Shown here piece by piece: positions 1 through 10,444 of a stretch of 64,000 bases of DNA; position 1 is the stretch's first letter, and every line of letters begins with the position of its first letter. The translations under genes and the position numbers were made by a program. Source of the stretch: Balaenoptera acutorostrata (Eukaryota; Chordata; Mammalia; Artiodactyla; Balaenopteridae); contig NC_080074.1 of the NCBI RefSeq assembly GCF_949987535.1, positions 40,965,641 through 41,029,640 on the forward strand. Reading direction: 5' to 3'. The notes under the pieces are model-generated. The model was not told the origin of the DNA and did no database searches. It saw only the letters and a program-made list of their open reading frames with translations.

Positions 1-2053
1 ATGGTTTATCAATTTTGTTTATCTTCTCAAAGAACCAGCTTTTAGTTTTATTGATATTTGCTATTGTTTCCTTCATTTCTTTTTCATTTATTTCTGATCT
101 GATCTTTATGATTTCTTTCCTTCTGCTTACTTTGGGGTTTTTTTGTTCTTTTTCTCTAATTGCTTTAGGTGTAAGTTTAGGTTGTTTATTTGAGATGTTT
201 CTTGTTTCTTGAGGTAGGTTTGTATTGCTATACACTTCCCTCTTAGAACTACTTTTGCTGCATCACATAGGTTTTGGCTCTTTTTGTTTTCATTGTCATT
301 TGTTTCTATGTAGTTTTTGATATCTTCAGTGATCTCTTGGTTATTTAGTAGCGTATGGTTTAGTCTCCATGTGTTTGTATTTTTTACAGTTTTTTTCCTG
401 TAATTGATATCTAGTCTCATGGTTGTTGTTGGAGAAGATGCTTGATATAATTTCAATTTTCTTAAATTTACCAAAGCTTGACTTGTGACCCAAGATACGA
501 TCTATCCTGGAGAATGTTCCATGTGCACTTGGGAAGAAAGTGAATTCTGCTGCTTCTGGATGGAATGTCCTATAATTATCAATTAAGTATATCTGGTCTA
601 ATGTGTCATTTAAAGCTTGTGTTTTCTTATTTATTTTCATTTTGGATGATCTGTCCATTGGTGAAAGTGGGGTGTTAAAGTTCCCTACTATTGTGTTACC
701 AACCAAACCAATAAACAAACCCACCAATAAAAACAGGCACTAAAAACTAAACTGAGATAAACATAAAACCAATAACAAATCAAACACAGAAAGCAAACCC
801 CAATTCTACCTTTGCTCCCAAAGTCCACCACCTCAATTTTGGGAATGTTCATTGTCTATTCAGGTATTTCACAGATGCAGGGTTTATTCAATCCGATCGT
901 GGGGATTTAGTCCACTGTTCCTGAGGCTGCATGGAAAAATTTCCCTTTTTCTTCTTTGTTCGCACAGCTCCTGGGGCTCCTGGGGTTCAGCTTTTGTTTT
1001 GGCCCCACCTCTGCTTCTAGGCCGCCCTCAGGCATTCTCTTCCCCACCCAGACAGGAGGGGGTTAAAGCAGCTGATTAGGCCTCTCTTGCTCCCTCAGGC
1101 TGGGGAGAGGGAAGGGTATGGTAGTCATAACTGGAATGCCGGTTGGAGCTTGCCTGTGGCGGCAGAGACCAGCATGATGTTGCAACAGCCTGAGGTGTGC
1201 TGTGTGTTCTCCCAGGGAAATTGGCCCTGGATCACAGGACCCTGGCAGTGGTGTGCTGCACAGGCTCCCAGGGGGTTGTAGGTAGTGACCTGGGCTTGTA
1301 CACAGGATTCTTGGTGGCAGCGGTAGCAGTTCCTGTCCACCTCTGGGGTCCAAGATGATAGCCACGGCTCATGCCCTTCTCTGGAGCTCACTTAGGCAGT
1401 GCTGTGCCGTCTGTGGGTACATGGAGCAAAAGCCCCTCTCCTCACACATCCTGAAACACTGGTCTCTTGCATCTCCAGCAGGTCCAGACCTTTTCCTGGA
1501 CTCCCTCCCGGCTAGCTGTGGTGCACTAGCCCCCTTCAGGCTGTGTTCACGCAGTCAACCCCAGTCCTCTCCCTGGGATCACCTCTGAAGCCCGAGTCTC
1601 AGTTCCCAGCCCCCACCCACCCTGGCAGGTGAGCAGACAAGCCTCTTGGGCTGGTGAGTGCTGGTTGGCACCGATCCTCTTTGGGGGAATCTCTCTTCTT
1701 TGCCCTCTGCACCCCTGTTGCTGTGCTCTCCTCTGTGGCTCCGAAGCTTCCCCAACTCCTGTCCCCACCAGTGAAGGGACTTCCTAGTGTGTGGAAACTT
1801 TTCCTCCTTCACAGTTCCCTCCCAGAGTTGCAGGTACCATCCCTATTCTTTTGTCTCTGGTTTTTCTTTTTTCTTTTGCCCTACCCAGTTACATGGGGAT
1901 TTTCTTGCATATTGGGAAGTCTAAGGTCTTCTGACAATGTTCAGTAGGTGTTCTGTAGGAGCTGTTCTACATATAGATATATTTTTGATGTATTTGTGGG
2001 GAGGAAGGTGATCTCCATGCCCTACTCCTCTGCAATCTTGGAGGTCTCCCTGA
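1..2053 (-). mobile_element. L1 retrotransposon, antisense, internally deleted (5' UTR fused to ORF2)
   Basis: Read on the minus strand, this is an L1 whose 5' end lies near 2053; the element runs off the left edge. Positions about 700-2053 are a GC-rich 5' UTR, starting with the transcript-start-like segment that reads 'tccaagattgcagaggag' on the minus strand. Positions 1 to about 699 are ORF2 endonuclease and downstream coding sequence, clearly homologous to 17218-17935 on the plus strand. ORF1 and roughly the first 415 nt of ORF2 are missing between the two parts. Stops and frameshifts break the ORF2 part, so no protein is expected. The 3' end and target duplication are outside the window. 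Confidence 0.9.
700..2053 (-). promoter_or_regulatory. L1 5' UTR (GC-rich subfamily type)
   Basis: About 1.35 kb that is distinctly GC-rich next to its AT-rich surroundings and carries no sustained open frame. In L1 elements this region is the internal RNA polymerase II promoter. It has no visible similarity to the 5' UTR of the full-length L1 at 15113-15838, nor to the one at about 49090-49965, so at least three 5' UTR types occur in the window. The T-rich part next to ORF2 (about 700-790 on the plus strand, A-rich) is typical of the downstream end of this UTR type. Whether any promoter activity remains cannot be told from sequence. Confidence 0.75.
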
Positions 2054-2116
2054 TAAAGTTATTTTTAAAAAAGAAGAAAAATATAAAATACAATGATTGC
2101 CTTAAATAGATCTGAA

Positions 2117-2220
2117 GAGGACTCAGTTATTCCCTGAAGCACTGTTCTTAGTTAAAAAAAAAATAAAAGAGGACTCAGTTATTCCCTGAAGCACTGTTCT
2201 TAGTTAAAAAAAAAAAAAAA
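2117..2220. repeat. Tandem duplication of a 52-bp unit
   Basis: Two consecutive copies of a unit beginning 'gaggactcagttattccctg' start at 2117 and 2169. They are virtually identical apart from A-tract length. Each ends in an A-rich run, and the second run is 18 A long. It looks like replication slippage between A-runs rather than a mobile element. It lies just outside the 5' end of the L1 at 1-2053. Confidence 0.85.
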
Positions 2221-2785
2221 AAAGATCAGAATTCTGTAAAACATACAAGGTTGTGTGCTTTTTCTTTGGTTCCTAACATCTAGTACTTTGTTCTCCTGAA
2301 GGCCAAACTTTGGCCTTCTATTATTACTTTTTTGTATCTTGAGTTAAAATGTCTTCATCTACTCTAATCTTGTAACTTACCACCTCTGTGGTAATTATGT
2401 AATTGTTGAGTCCATCCAGTCGCACTTCCCTAAATGCCTACCCGGCTTTTGTATTTGGATATACCACCACCATCACCTGTCTAAAGCTGAATTTATCTTC
2501 TCTCTGAATTCTTTTCTGTTCTCAAGCTTATTTTTCATTGTTCTTATTTTGCATGCTCTCCATGTCCTTCCCCATCACATTCGATAATCTATCATGTAAT
2601 ATTAATTACATCCAATGCTTCATGTTTATTTCTTTTGATATCACTCTATTTCAGGACCATACCACATCAATGATTAATAATAACATTTCTCTTAAGTGTC
2701 CTCAGTGATTAAAATCAAACTCTATTTTCAAATAACCTCTATTTCACTCTGCCCGAATTTGGGGAACACTCTTTAATCTTGAGGT
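2221..2785. other. Unassigned AT-rich sequence
   Basis: No gene, RNA or clear repeat seen. Parts may be a very old L2 or L1, but the similarity is too weak to claim. Confidence 0.4.
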
Positions 2786-2789
2786 AAAG

Positions 2790-3060
2790 AACATGTCACA
2801 CTTCTGCTCAAAATGCTTCTCTTGCTCCTCATTATATAAGACAGAATCTTAAAGTCTCATGTTTTCATAGTTAAGACTTCACCTTACTTTCTGCTCACTC
2901 TTCTGCGAAATCTCTTACTTGAATCATCTACTTGGGTTGACTTGTCTTCTAAGGCCTCTGCCTAGATCATTTTACTTCCCACATTTTATTTATGCTTCAC
3001 CTTTTTCATTCTCAGTATTATTCCCTCTCACCATCATGCTACATCTTCATATATATCCAA
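2790..3060 (+). mobile_element. L2 LINE fragment
   Basis: Diverged but in the order expected for the L2 3' region: an 'actcctctgcttaaa..tggctcccatt'-like block (about 2800-2835), an 'aaactcctta'-like block, then 'ctcactcttctgc' and pyrimidine-rich sequence. L2 is an ancient CR1-like LINE that is inactive in placental mammals. The coding capacity is gone. Confidence 0.55.
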
Positions 3061-3104
3061 ATGCAACCCAACCTTCAACCTCATGTAGTTTCTTCTTTAA
3101 TCAA

Positions 3105-3212
3105 AACTATTTATTGAGCACATGGTTTGTGCTATTCATTGTTCTATGCTATGAAATAGTACCAATGAGTAAGACACCATCTCTGCCTCCAAGAAGCGTA
3201 GAGCTGGTCAAG
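3105..3212 (-). mobile_element. L2 LINE 3' end, antisense
   Basis: Reads as the reverse complement of the L2 3' terminus: 'tttattgagcac', a 'tgttctatgct' block, a 'ctctgcctccaagaagc' block. Short, old fragment, flanked by a sense L2 on the left and a MIR on the right. Confidence 0.65.
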
Positions 3213-3239
3213 AATCAATTATAACAGTGTAAACAGTGC

Positions 3240-3450
3240 AGAAGAGGGAAGCAACCAACATTCATGGACCACCTGTATCAGCCAGGCACATTATGGGCTC
3301 CAGACAACCCTGTGAACTCAAGTTGGTAATCCTCACACTCGGAGAAATGGAGGCTAAGAAAGATTAGATAACTTGATCACACAGCTAGCAACTGGCCCCC
3401 AATAGTCTGTGAACCCAAAGCTTCCCATTGTACTCTGATGCAATGAAAAC
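3240..3450 (-). mobile_element. MIR SINE, antisense
   Basis: Shows the MIR core in reverse orientation: 'gccaggcacattatgggct', 'gtaatcctcaca', 'gaaatggaggctaagaaag', then 'tcacacagctagcaactgg'. MIRs are ancient tRNA-derived SINEs mobilised by L2. No function is implied. Confidence 0.85.
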
Positions 3451-3554
3451 TTCACATAGCAATCTTGCTCTCTTTTGATTCCCTACCATATTTTGTTTTG
3501 TGCCATATATTTGACATTTATCATGCACTGGATTAATGCTTATTTCTTATATTT

Positions 3555-3685
3555 ACTCAGAAAAACATTGCTTGAATACCTGCAAACTGCCTGACATTGG
3601 ACCAAGTGCTAAGAAATACAAAGATCAACATGATAAAACCCTTGCCTTCAAGAAGCTCCCAGTCTAGTGTGAGAGGAAACCTTGA
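3555..3685 (-). mobile_element. L2-like 3' fragment, antisense
   Basis: The order 'tgcttgaatacctgc', 'ccaagtgctaagaaatacaaag', 'cttgccttcaagaagctccc', 'agtctagtgtgag' matches an antisense L2 3' end. Diverged; the boundaries are approximate. Confidence 0.6.
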
Positions 3686-3889
3686 TCATATTTTAAATTG
3701 TGTATTCCACTTTTCTAAATTATATGATATATACTCTCCACATTATAAATGTATAAGAATGGGATTTTAGGATTTTTCTCCTGGATGTATATCAGGTGAT
3801 TCATAGCTTTTAGAAAATTATTCTCATTCTCAAGATATTTAAATGTACTAATATACAACTTTGCCAATTGTTTCATTATTCATTTGATA

Positions 3890-4050
3890 GAGAGGGTGGG
3901 AGGGAGGGAGACGCAAGAGGGAAGAGATATGGGGATATATGTATATGTATAGCTGATTCACTTTGTTATAAAGCAGAAACTAACACACGATTGTAAAGCA
4001 ATTATACTCCAATAAAAATGTTAAAAAAAAAACTACACCTTTTAAAAAAA
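3890..4050 (+). mobile_element. 5'-truncated L1, 3' UTR end only
   Basis: Contains the L1 3' UTR ending also seen at about 51435-51570: a G-rich tract, 'gacgcaagagggaagagata', 'tatgtatagctgattcac', 'attatactccaataaa', then an A-rich tail. Only about 145 bp of L1 remains, so this is an extreme 5' truncation. The G-rich tract (3894-3912) has four G-runs. Confidence 0.9.
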
Positions 4051-4489
4051 AGAAAATAAATTATCTCTGTATATCTTTACATAATCCATGTCTTCTTCAC
4101 GTATTTTCTGTTTATAAATCTTTTTTATTAATTTGATTTTTCAGAGTTTTGCTTTTTAAGCTTAAAGAATAATTTTCTTAATTGCACTGAATTTCAGTGT
4201 ACTAATTCAGGATTTACTACTGTTTAGGACTTTCCTCTTACCATCCATGAAGCTGAGTTTTTAATATTCACATTCTAGCTTCCTTAGTTGAATACCTTTT
4301 CCATTTTATTAATTATGTATTTGAGGATTGCAATTTACTTCTATTTTTTAAAATCATGACATTTTCAAGTTCAGAAAAAAAGCACAGAGAATAACATGGC
4401 ATGTCTACATATAATTATCATTCAGTTTTATCAGTTTTTCAATTTTTGCAATACTTGCTGTGGATAATTTTTAAGAAATAACAAATGAC

Positions 4490-4932
4490 TGTATTAGTTT
4501 GCTAGGGCTGTCTACCAAGGTACCAAAAACCAACTGCTTAAAGAACAGAAATTTATCATCTCACCGTTCTGGAGGCCAGAGGTCTGAAATTAAGGTGTCA
4601 GCAGAGCCATGCTCCCTCGGAAGCTGCTAGGGATGGATCTGTTTCATACCTCTCTCCTAGCTTCTGGGAGTTTCTTGGCCAGTGGCAGCATAACTCCAAT
4701 CTTCACATGACAGTCTTCCTTTGTGTGTGTCTCTGAGCCCAAATCTTCCCTTTTTTTAAGGACACTGGTTATATTAGATTTGAGGACCACCCTATTCAGT
4801 ATGACTTCATCTTAACTAATGACATTTGTAACAGTCCTATTTCTACTATTTCCATATAAGGTCACACTCTGAGGTACTGTGGGTACAACTTCAGTATACA
4901 AATTTGAGGCGGACAGAGTGCAACCCATAACA
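4490..4932 (-). mobile_element. Solo LTR of MLT1 type (ERVL-MaLR)
   Basis: On the minus strand this runs from 'tgttatgggttg' to 'gctagcaaactaataca'-like ends, giving the TG...CA termini of an LTR. Its internal blocks match MLT1 LTRs: 'agatgaagtcata', 'ccttaaaaaaaggg', 'ccagaacggtgagatgataa'. A perfect 5-bp target duplication, ATGAC, lies at 4485-4489 and 4933-4937. No internal retroviral sequence is present, as expected for a solo LTR or LTR recombinant. Confidence 0.88.
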
Positions 4933-5039
4933 ATGACAAATATCCTTGGCAACAAGGGGGTATATTGACTAGAGAATATAAAAATAATTTTTTTAATGAC
5001 TTAAATTTATTCTGCTTTTTATCATCACCATGGTCTAGC

Positions 5040-5530
5040 ATTTCCAAACAGCGTCAATGAGATTGACCAAGAGGTCCTTAATGTTCCCCTTGGCTTGATT
5101 AAACCTTAGCCAGGTTTCTTCCTGACCATAATAAGCTCCTGAACTCCCTTTTCTTAGAGCATCTCCCCTTTGATGAAAATCTTCTCCAAGCCTCTTGTCA
5201 TTTTTACAACTCAGAAATGTCTTTCTCAAGACCTGAGAGTCATCCTTTTGAAAAGTAATCATCAAGAAAGATAGCTCTCCTCTCTTAGTCTCTGTGGGAT
5301 GGTAGGAACCTAACTTTGATAAGCACCAATTAGCAAACACAGATGGCCTAATCACATTGACCAAGCTCCCCTCAACCCGATGACTTTCAGTACTTTTCCA
5401 TTAGCTCACCGGAGTGTTTAAAACATCTCCCATCTTTTGTTGCAGCAGAGTTTAGTTCCAGCTCTCTCCTTTATTGCATTTCTCATGAATAAAATCTTCC
5501 TTGTCTGTTTAACTCTGTAGGGTATAATTA
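5040..5530 (-). mobile_element. Possible old LTR remnant
   Basis: About 490 bp with LTR-like composition, including a 'gaataaaatcttccttg' segment near 5488 on the plus strand that resembles an LTR polyadenylation region. The strand is uncertain, as that segment would favour plus. The family was not recognised and no target duplication was found. The open frames here (about 109 codons on minus) have no recognisable domain. Confidence 0.3.
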
Positions 5531-5659
5531 TACTTTGACAGTTCAAAGTACTCTATTCCAAAGTCACCTGGAGTACTCTATGAGTCTTATTAAATGAGAT
5601 TACAGCCCAATTGCTGGCTGTGTTTGTCTTTCTTCAAATGAGGCATTCTCTTACCATTA

Positions 5660-5975
5660 GTTTCCAAGACTGCTGTTGTTGGATTTGATATGTGACTAAT
5701 GTGTTAATTTCCTACTATATATCCATTTATCTCTTCTTCCTTATTATTTAGTTGAGTGTGACAGTATTTCCAATTAAAAGATAGTACCTTGCAGGTGGCA
5801 TTGGCCAGGTGGCTAAATTCCAGACAATGAGATGTAAGTGGAAGTTAGGAGGGTCTACTCGCTAACTTATCCTTCTTGACAGAACAAGAAACCCCACTTT
5901 GTTTAATCGGCTATATTTGGGTTTTCTGTTACGTTCAGCTAAGCTTAAACTTTAACTGACATAGCTTCCATGGCA
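5660..5975 (+). mobile_element. Possible MaLR-type LTR remnant
   Basis: The 3' part ('ttgggttttctgttacgttc..agctaagc..aactgacata', about 5918-5960) resembles the end of MaLR-like LTRs. The rest is strongly diverged, so the assignment is tentative. Confidence 0.35.
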
Positions 5976-6019
5976 CATCTAATTTGCCACAAAGAATTAC
6001 TCATTTAAGAACAAAGAAT

Positions 6020-6550
6020 TGCAGTTTGAAGAAACAGTACTATTTTGCGGCAGATGGTGACACGAGTGGAGGCCACTGACGAGGTCTCTCAATGACGCAG
6101 CTCCTCACCAGTTAGTCAATATTCCTTCCCGGAGCTTACAAAGCATGGATTTTTATCAACCTAGAGCAGAATTCACCAACAGTTTTTTTTGAAACAAAAT
6201 TAAACATACAAACTAGCTGTAAATCTACACACGGACAGTAAAAAGAGAGAGACAAAATAATAGCTGAGTGGCATCTGGAGTGAAAGAAGAGGAATATCAG
6301 ACTGACCCCAGAGTGGCACTGTGTACTGTAATGGAGTCTATTAGCTTGTAATCATATCAGCTCATTATCTTGCATTACAAGGTATTTTATAATGCTATTT
6401 TCTTTTTGGATAGACAGTAGTGCTTTCACTCAATTCCCTCTAGCAGTCACAGATGTGCAGTGCATTACTCTGCATGCTCAAATTTCCAACCATAAGGCAG
6501 AGCACTGAGAATAATTCACATGGACTGATCATCAGGTTTACGAGTATTTT
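6020..6550. other. Repeat-poor block, candidate conserved non-coding element
   Basis: No repeat family recognised. The block keeps several CpGs (for example in 6047-6140), which is unusual in this AT-rich, methylation-decayed surrounding. It holds clustered homeodomain-like TAAT/ATTA motifs around 6340-6395 ('gcttgtaatcatatcagctc', 'gcattacaagg'). There is no credible open reading frame. Regulatory function is inference only. Confidence 0.35.
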
Positions 6551-7394
6551 CCCACATATACTGGAAATATTCTTCATTCCAGGTCTTGGTTTCATATTTC
6601 ATGGTTAACTAGCTTTCTTTCAATGTCTCATATATACTATCTGCCCTCAAATGAAGAAGTATTCTTTTAAATATTAAGCCTACTAATATTAACTAATATT
6701 ATTAATTAGCAAGCACCAGTTACATATTTAGAGATCCAGAAGAATATTACATTTGTGGAAAAAGTAACAGTTACTGCTGACTGTTTGAAACTCAACTCAA
6801 TTACTTCAGGCTTACCAATGTAAGTATTTGGAGACCACACCCACCCCCTGCCCCCATCAAATTTGGTTTCTAATAGGAAAAAAAGCAACTAAAAATCATA
6901 CATACCATTACTTCCAATTCATACTTATGGATGTGAGCATTTTGGTGAAAATCTTTGTTTAAAAGATATTACAAACCAGAAATTTGGAATAAAAAAAGAA
7001 TAGAATAGTTGTATCCTAATAAAGATATTTATTATTTTTAACTTATATTCCTAAAAAATCATATCCTATATAATGATCAATGTTTCCTATAACAAAATAT
7101 TTGATGGGAAAGTGTATCATGGAGAAGATGTATGAGTCAGAATTTGGATTTACTAAGATACAGGGTAGGCCATGGTCTCCTGATGTTATTTGAGGATCTT
7201 ATCTTTGTACCCAAAGACTCTCCCACATGCCCATATGATGCCATATTATTTGAAATGTCACTGTTTGCTGAAGGATAGCAAGTAGCTCACTGAATCAGCA
7301 GGAGGACTAGAAAAACTCCCTAGCAGGAACAGAGGGAGTTAAGGTTCAATGAAGATTCAGCCACGGACATGTATGCTTAGGATGTGTGGCAGAT
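6551..7394. other. Unassigned AT-rich sequence
   Basis: No gene or clear repeat seen. The open frame at 6706-6888 (minus) is short and has no recognisable features. Confidence 0.4.
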
Positions 7395-7795
7395 TATATT
7401 ACGTTCTCAATTCTCCATTCCCTTGTAATAACATTATACATTCATACCCTTGCCATGGTCTCTTGGTAGAAAAAGTGTTATTTCCTAGCTTCTTGACTTT
7501 GGGCTTAGCCATGTGACTTGCTGTGTCCAATGGGATATTAGTGGGCATGATAGAGCAAAGGTTTGCATCGTGCCTGGAATGTGGATGCACCAGGTATCAT
7601 GCTGTCCCAGAAAATGTGAGCCATATGGAGAAATCCTAAACGCTAGGCATGGCCTGGAGCCAAGTCCAGCCATGCGCAGTCGAGATCAGCTGAGCCCCAG
7701 TTAACATGCAACGCGTGAGTGAGAAGCAAGTACTTTTGCTGTATGCCACTGAGATTTCTATAGTAGTTTATTGTGCAGTATAAGCTGAGCAACAT
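7395..7795 (+). mobile_element. MaLR-like LTR remnant
   Basis: Block order fits an old mammalian MaLR-like LTR: 'cttcttgactttgggctt', 'agccatgtgacttgctgtg', 'ccaatgggatattag', then 'tatgccactgagatttc' and 'agtttattgtgcag'. The overlapping 60-codon frames on both strands are fortuitous. Exact subfamily and ends not determined. Confidence 0.55.
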
Positions 7796-8740
7796 AGGAA
7801 AACAATGGCCCCATTACTACTGGTTACTGATAGCCATAGATGTTGCTAAAAATAGCAATAAATATCCTTGTACTTTCCTGATTTTCCTCTTAAGTATTAA
7901 ATTTCTTGATAAAAATAGGTAATTAGGTATCAAAAGGTAATATAGCTCTTTCTGCTTTCATGGAAGTAGGTGAGGTCATTGCCCAAATATTTAAGGGTTA
8001 TGCCAAAACAGGGAGGGTATTACCACAATGGACAGCCAAAACAACAAATACACACTAGAGTTACTCAAGAGAAAGAGGTAGGCATGGAAAAGAATCCCAA
8101 TTTAGGAAAATAAAGGCTAACAGTACAGCATTGGCAAAAGCTGTTGCTTAATACTTAATAAGTATTACACCAAAATAATGGTTCAATGTTTATTTTTAAA
8201 ATCCGGAATACAAAAGAAAAATTGCCATCTTTCCTTCAGGTCTTCTCTGAGCCTTTAAAATATATATATTCATACAAACACACACACACACACACTTTGT
8301 GACTTTCCTAGGCAAAAGAAGGCATAGTGTGTGGCATTCCCCAAGTTTGACCAGTGACCTGTTTTTTGGCATCTCATATGTGACTTGTTTTATTTGTCCC
8401 CGATAACACAAACTGAGAAATACTGTTAGAGGAAATCACAAAGTATTTTTGGAGTACACGGAAATTACTAATTTGACGAATTTACTAAATTACTAATGTG
8501 ACTAATTGTGTCTGCCAGGAGCTGCACATAGAGAGGGATGTTTGTGAGCAGAATCTAGAATTATGTGTAGGACTTTTCCAGGGAAACTTCTGAGAGAAGA
8601 GCATTTCAAGTACATACAGGAAAGAGAATCTAATATGAAAGACAGATATATAATGAAGTACTTGGGAATTTCAGTAAGTGATGCCCAACAAAGATCAGTA
8701 AGAACGATGGAAGTTTAGATGTTTGTGATGATGGTTATAG
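7796..8740. other. Unassigned sequence with a short CA microsatellite
   Basis: No gene seen. A (CA)n run of about 19 bp lies at 8278-8296, preceded by a short TA-rich run at 8261-8270. Confidence 0.45.
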
Positions 8741-8744
8741 CCAA

Positions 8745-8945
8745 GGCAATAGAGGCACCGTGGTGTGGTGCTTAAGAGCATGAGCTTTGGCCTTCAGCAC
8801 ACCAGAGTAACTGGCCCTGTGAACTTGGGCAAAGTAAGTTACTTATCTCTGCCCCAGCTTCTTCAGTTATGAGGTGCTAAACTTGATGGCACATTCAAAG
8901 AATGTTAAGTAATTCAAATAGGATGTAGTGAAGCACAGGTGGAAG
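8745..8945 (+). mobile_element. MIR SINE
   Basis: Sense MIR: 'gtggtgtggtgcttaagagc', 'atgagctttggccttcag', 'tgtgaacttgggcaaagtaa', 'gttacttatctctgccccag', 'cttcttcagttatgagg'. Old and diverged. Confidence 0.8.
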
Positions 8946-9021
8946 GGAAGGGTAAGTAAGGTAAGGCTATAGAGCTAGACTAGGAGCCAGATGAACATAT
9001 ACTGGGAAAAAACCCTCCAAA

Positions 9022-9265
9022 TTATATAGCTGATGTTTATTGAATATATACTTTGAGTCAGGTACTTTTCTATACAATTTATATATATAAATTCATTTAT
9101 CTTCAAAATAATCACAAAGGTAGATACTATATTTTACCCCATAAATATCTCTGGAGTCAGAGATATTAAGTAATTTACCCAAAGTTACACAATTAGTAAA
9201 TTGCAGAACTGAATTTGAAGCTCTGCACCTTGTTCCAGAGTCCATGCTCTTAACCACTATGCCAG
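9022..9265 (-). mobile_element. MIR SINE, antisense
   Basis: Antisense MIR nearly full length: 'gatgtttattgaatatatac', 'gtcaggtacttttctatac', 'ataatcacaaaggtagatac', 'attaagtaatttacccaaag', 'ccatgctcttaaccactatg'. Confidence 0.88.
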
Positions 9266-9331
9266 TGGCTTTCAAAGTAATTTTTTTTTACCTCAATCCA
9301 CAGTAAGAAATGTGTCTCATGTCATAAAGTA

Positions 9332-9357
9332 GTGTGTGTGTGTGTGTGTGTGTGTGT
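9332..9357. repeat. (GT)n microsatellite
   Basis: Uninterrupted GT dinucleotide run of about 26 bp. Confidence 0.97.
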
Positions 9358-9569
9358 TATCTCAATTCCAAAAATTATGGTTATCCTTTATAAGTGTGAT
9401 TTATTTAGATATTTCTATTCTAGTATAATCTATTTAATTTTTTTAGAACTGTTGTTAACAACAAAAGAGTAAATTTATTTTGGAACCACTAATTGATCAT
9501 AGTCTATTGTTTGAATAATACTGCACTGTGTCATAATTTGCACTCCTTTCTAAGGAACTTAGAATTTAC

Positions 9570-9595
9570 CAAAAAAAAAAAAAAAAAAAAAAAAA
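9570..9595. repeat. Poly-A tract
   Basis: About 25 consecutive A. No clear retroelement body is recognised immediately upstream, so its origin is unknown. Confidence 0.9.
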
Positions 9596-9619
9596 GTAAA
9601 GAACAAGTGTAGGACTTAA

Positions 9620-9720
9620 AATAAGGGACTAACCTAATCAGATTATGTGTTTTAAAAATATCACTCCTGACAGTGTGGAGGTTAAATTGGAGAGAGTCGG
9701 CACTAGAAGGAACAAACCTA
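9620..9720 (-). mobile_element. L2 fragment, antisense
   Basis: 'atcagattatgtgttttaaa', 'tatcactcctgacagtgtgg', 'aggttaaattggagagag' match the antisense L2 segment that encodes the 'ctgcc..cagagtgatc' region in sense. Short and diverged. Confidence 0.6.
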
Positions 9721-9987
9721 TTTAGAGATTTTTGTAATGCTAAAAAAGAAAATAAAGCATGGAGAGCAAGAAACGGGAAATATAATCAAAGGACACAACA
9801 GAGTGACTGATACAATCTAGAAGGTGAAACAGAGGAGTGAATGGAGGACAACTTCCGTATTTCCATTTTCATTATGCAAGAAAATGAATGTAAAGATGAA
9901 CAGTTGTGCTGTCTTTCTGTCATCATTTAACTTTATATCACCTTCCCTAAGCAATGAGGTTACTCCATCTTTGTTCTACTTGATCTG

Positions 9988-10190
9988 TAATTCATTTATT
10001 CATTCATTCAACAAATATCAGCACCTACTAGAGGACAGGTATTGGTCTAGCTGCCTGATGGGGAAAATTACAAAGGGAAGTGGAATAGGGAGTGTGAGGA
10101 TGGGGGCGGGAGCTCAAAATCTTAAATCCGATAGGGAGGGAGGCCTCCCTAGGAAAGTGAGACTTGAACAATAACCTGTAAGATGTGAGG
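9988..10190 (-). mobile_element. L2 LINE 3' end, antisense
   Basis: Begins with the inverted L2 terminus 'attcattcattcaacaaata' followed by 'cagcacctactagagg', and later 'gaggcctccctaggaaagtg' and 'agacttgaacaataacctg'. The 116-codon frame at 9824-10174 runs through this repeat and is not a gene. Confidence 0.8.
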
Positions 10191-10252
10191 TTGTGGGCCT
10201 TCTATTTTAGAATATTTTCTAAGTTTTACCATCTTTGATACTCCAATTTCCT

Positions 10253-10380
10253 GATTTTTTTTTTTTTTCAGGCCACAGTGTGTGGCATGCAGGATCTTAG
10301 ATCCCAGACCAGGGATCGAACCTATGCCCCCTGCATTGGGAGCACGGAATCTTAACCCCTGGACTGACAGGGAAGTCCCC
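10253..10380 (-). mobile_element. CHR-lineage tRNA-derived SINE, antisense, short form
   Basis: The plus strand starts with a T-run (inverted A-tail) followed by 'ggccacagtgtgtggcatgc', 'aggatcttagatcccagacc', 'agggatcgaacctatgcccc' and 'ggactgacagggaagtcccc'. This is the reverse of the cetartiodactyl tRNA-derived SINE head. The inverted B-box-like 'gggatcgaacc' is kept. Confidence 0.92.
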
Positions 10381-10444
10381 AGTTTTCCATTTTATTCATG
10401 TTAATTTTTATACTTATCTTTTTAGGCGACCCTTCTCCTTTTTG

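Noticed and set aside
840..1950. CpG-island promoter of a host gene
   Set aside because: GC-rich but continuous with an L1 5' UTR and followed by ORF2 sequence; CpGs are mostly decayed and no adjoining exon was seen.
2117..2220. CRISPR-like or satellite array
   Set aside because: Only two tandem copies with A-tracts and no spacers, in a vertebrate genome; slippage duplication is enough.
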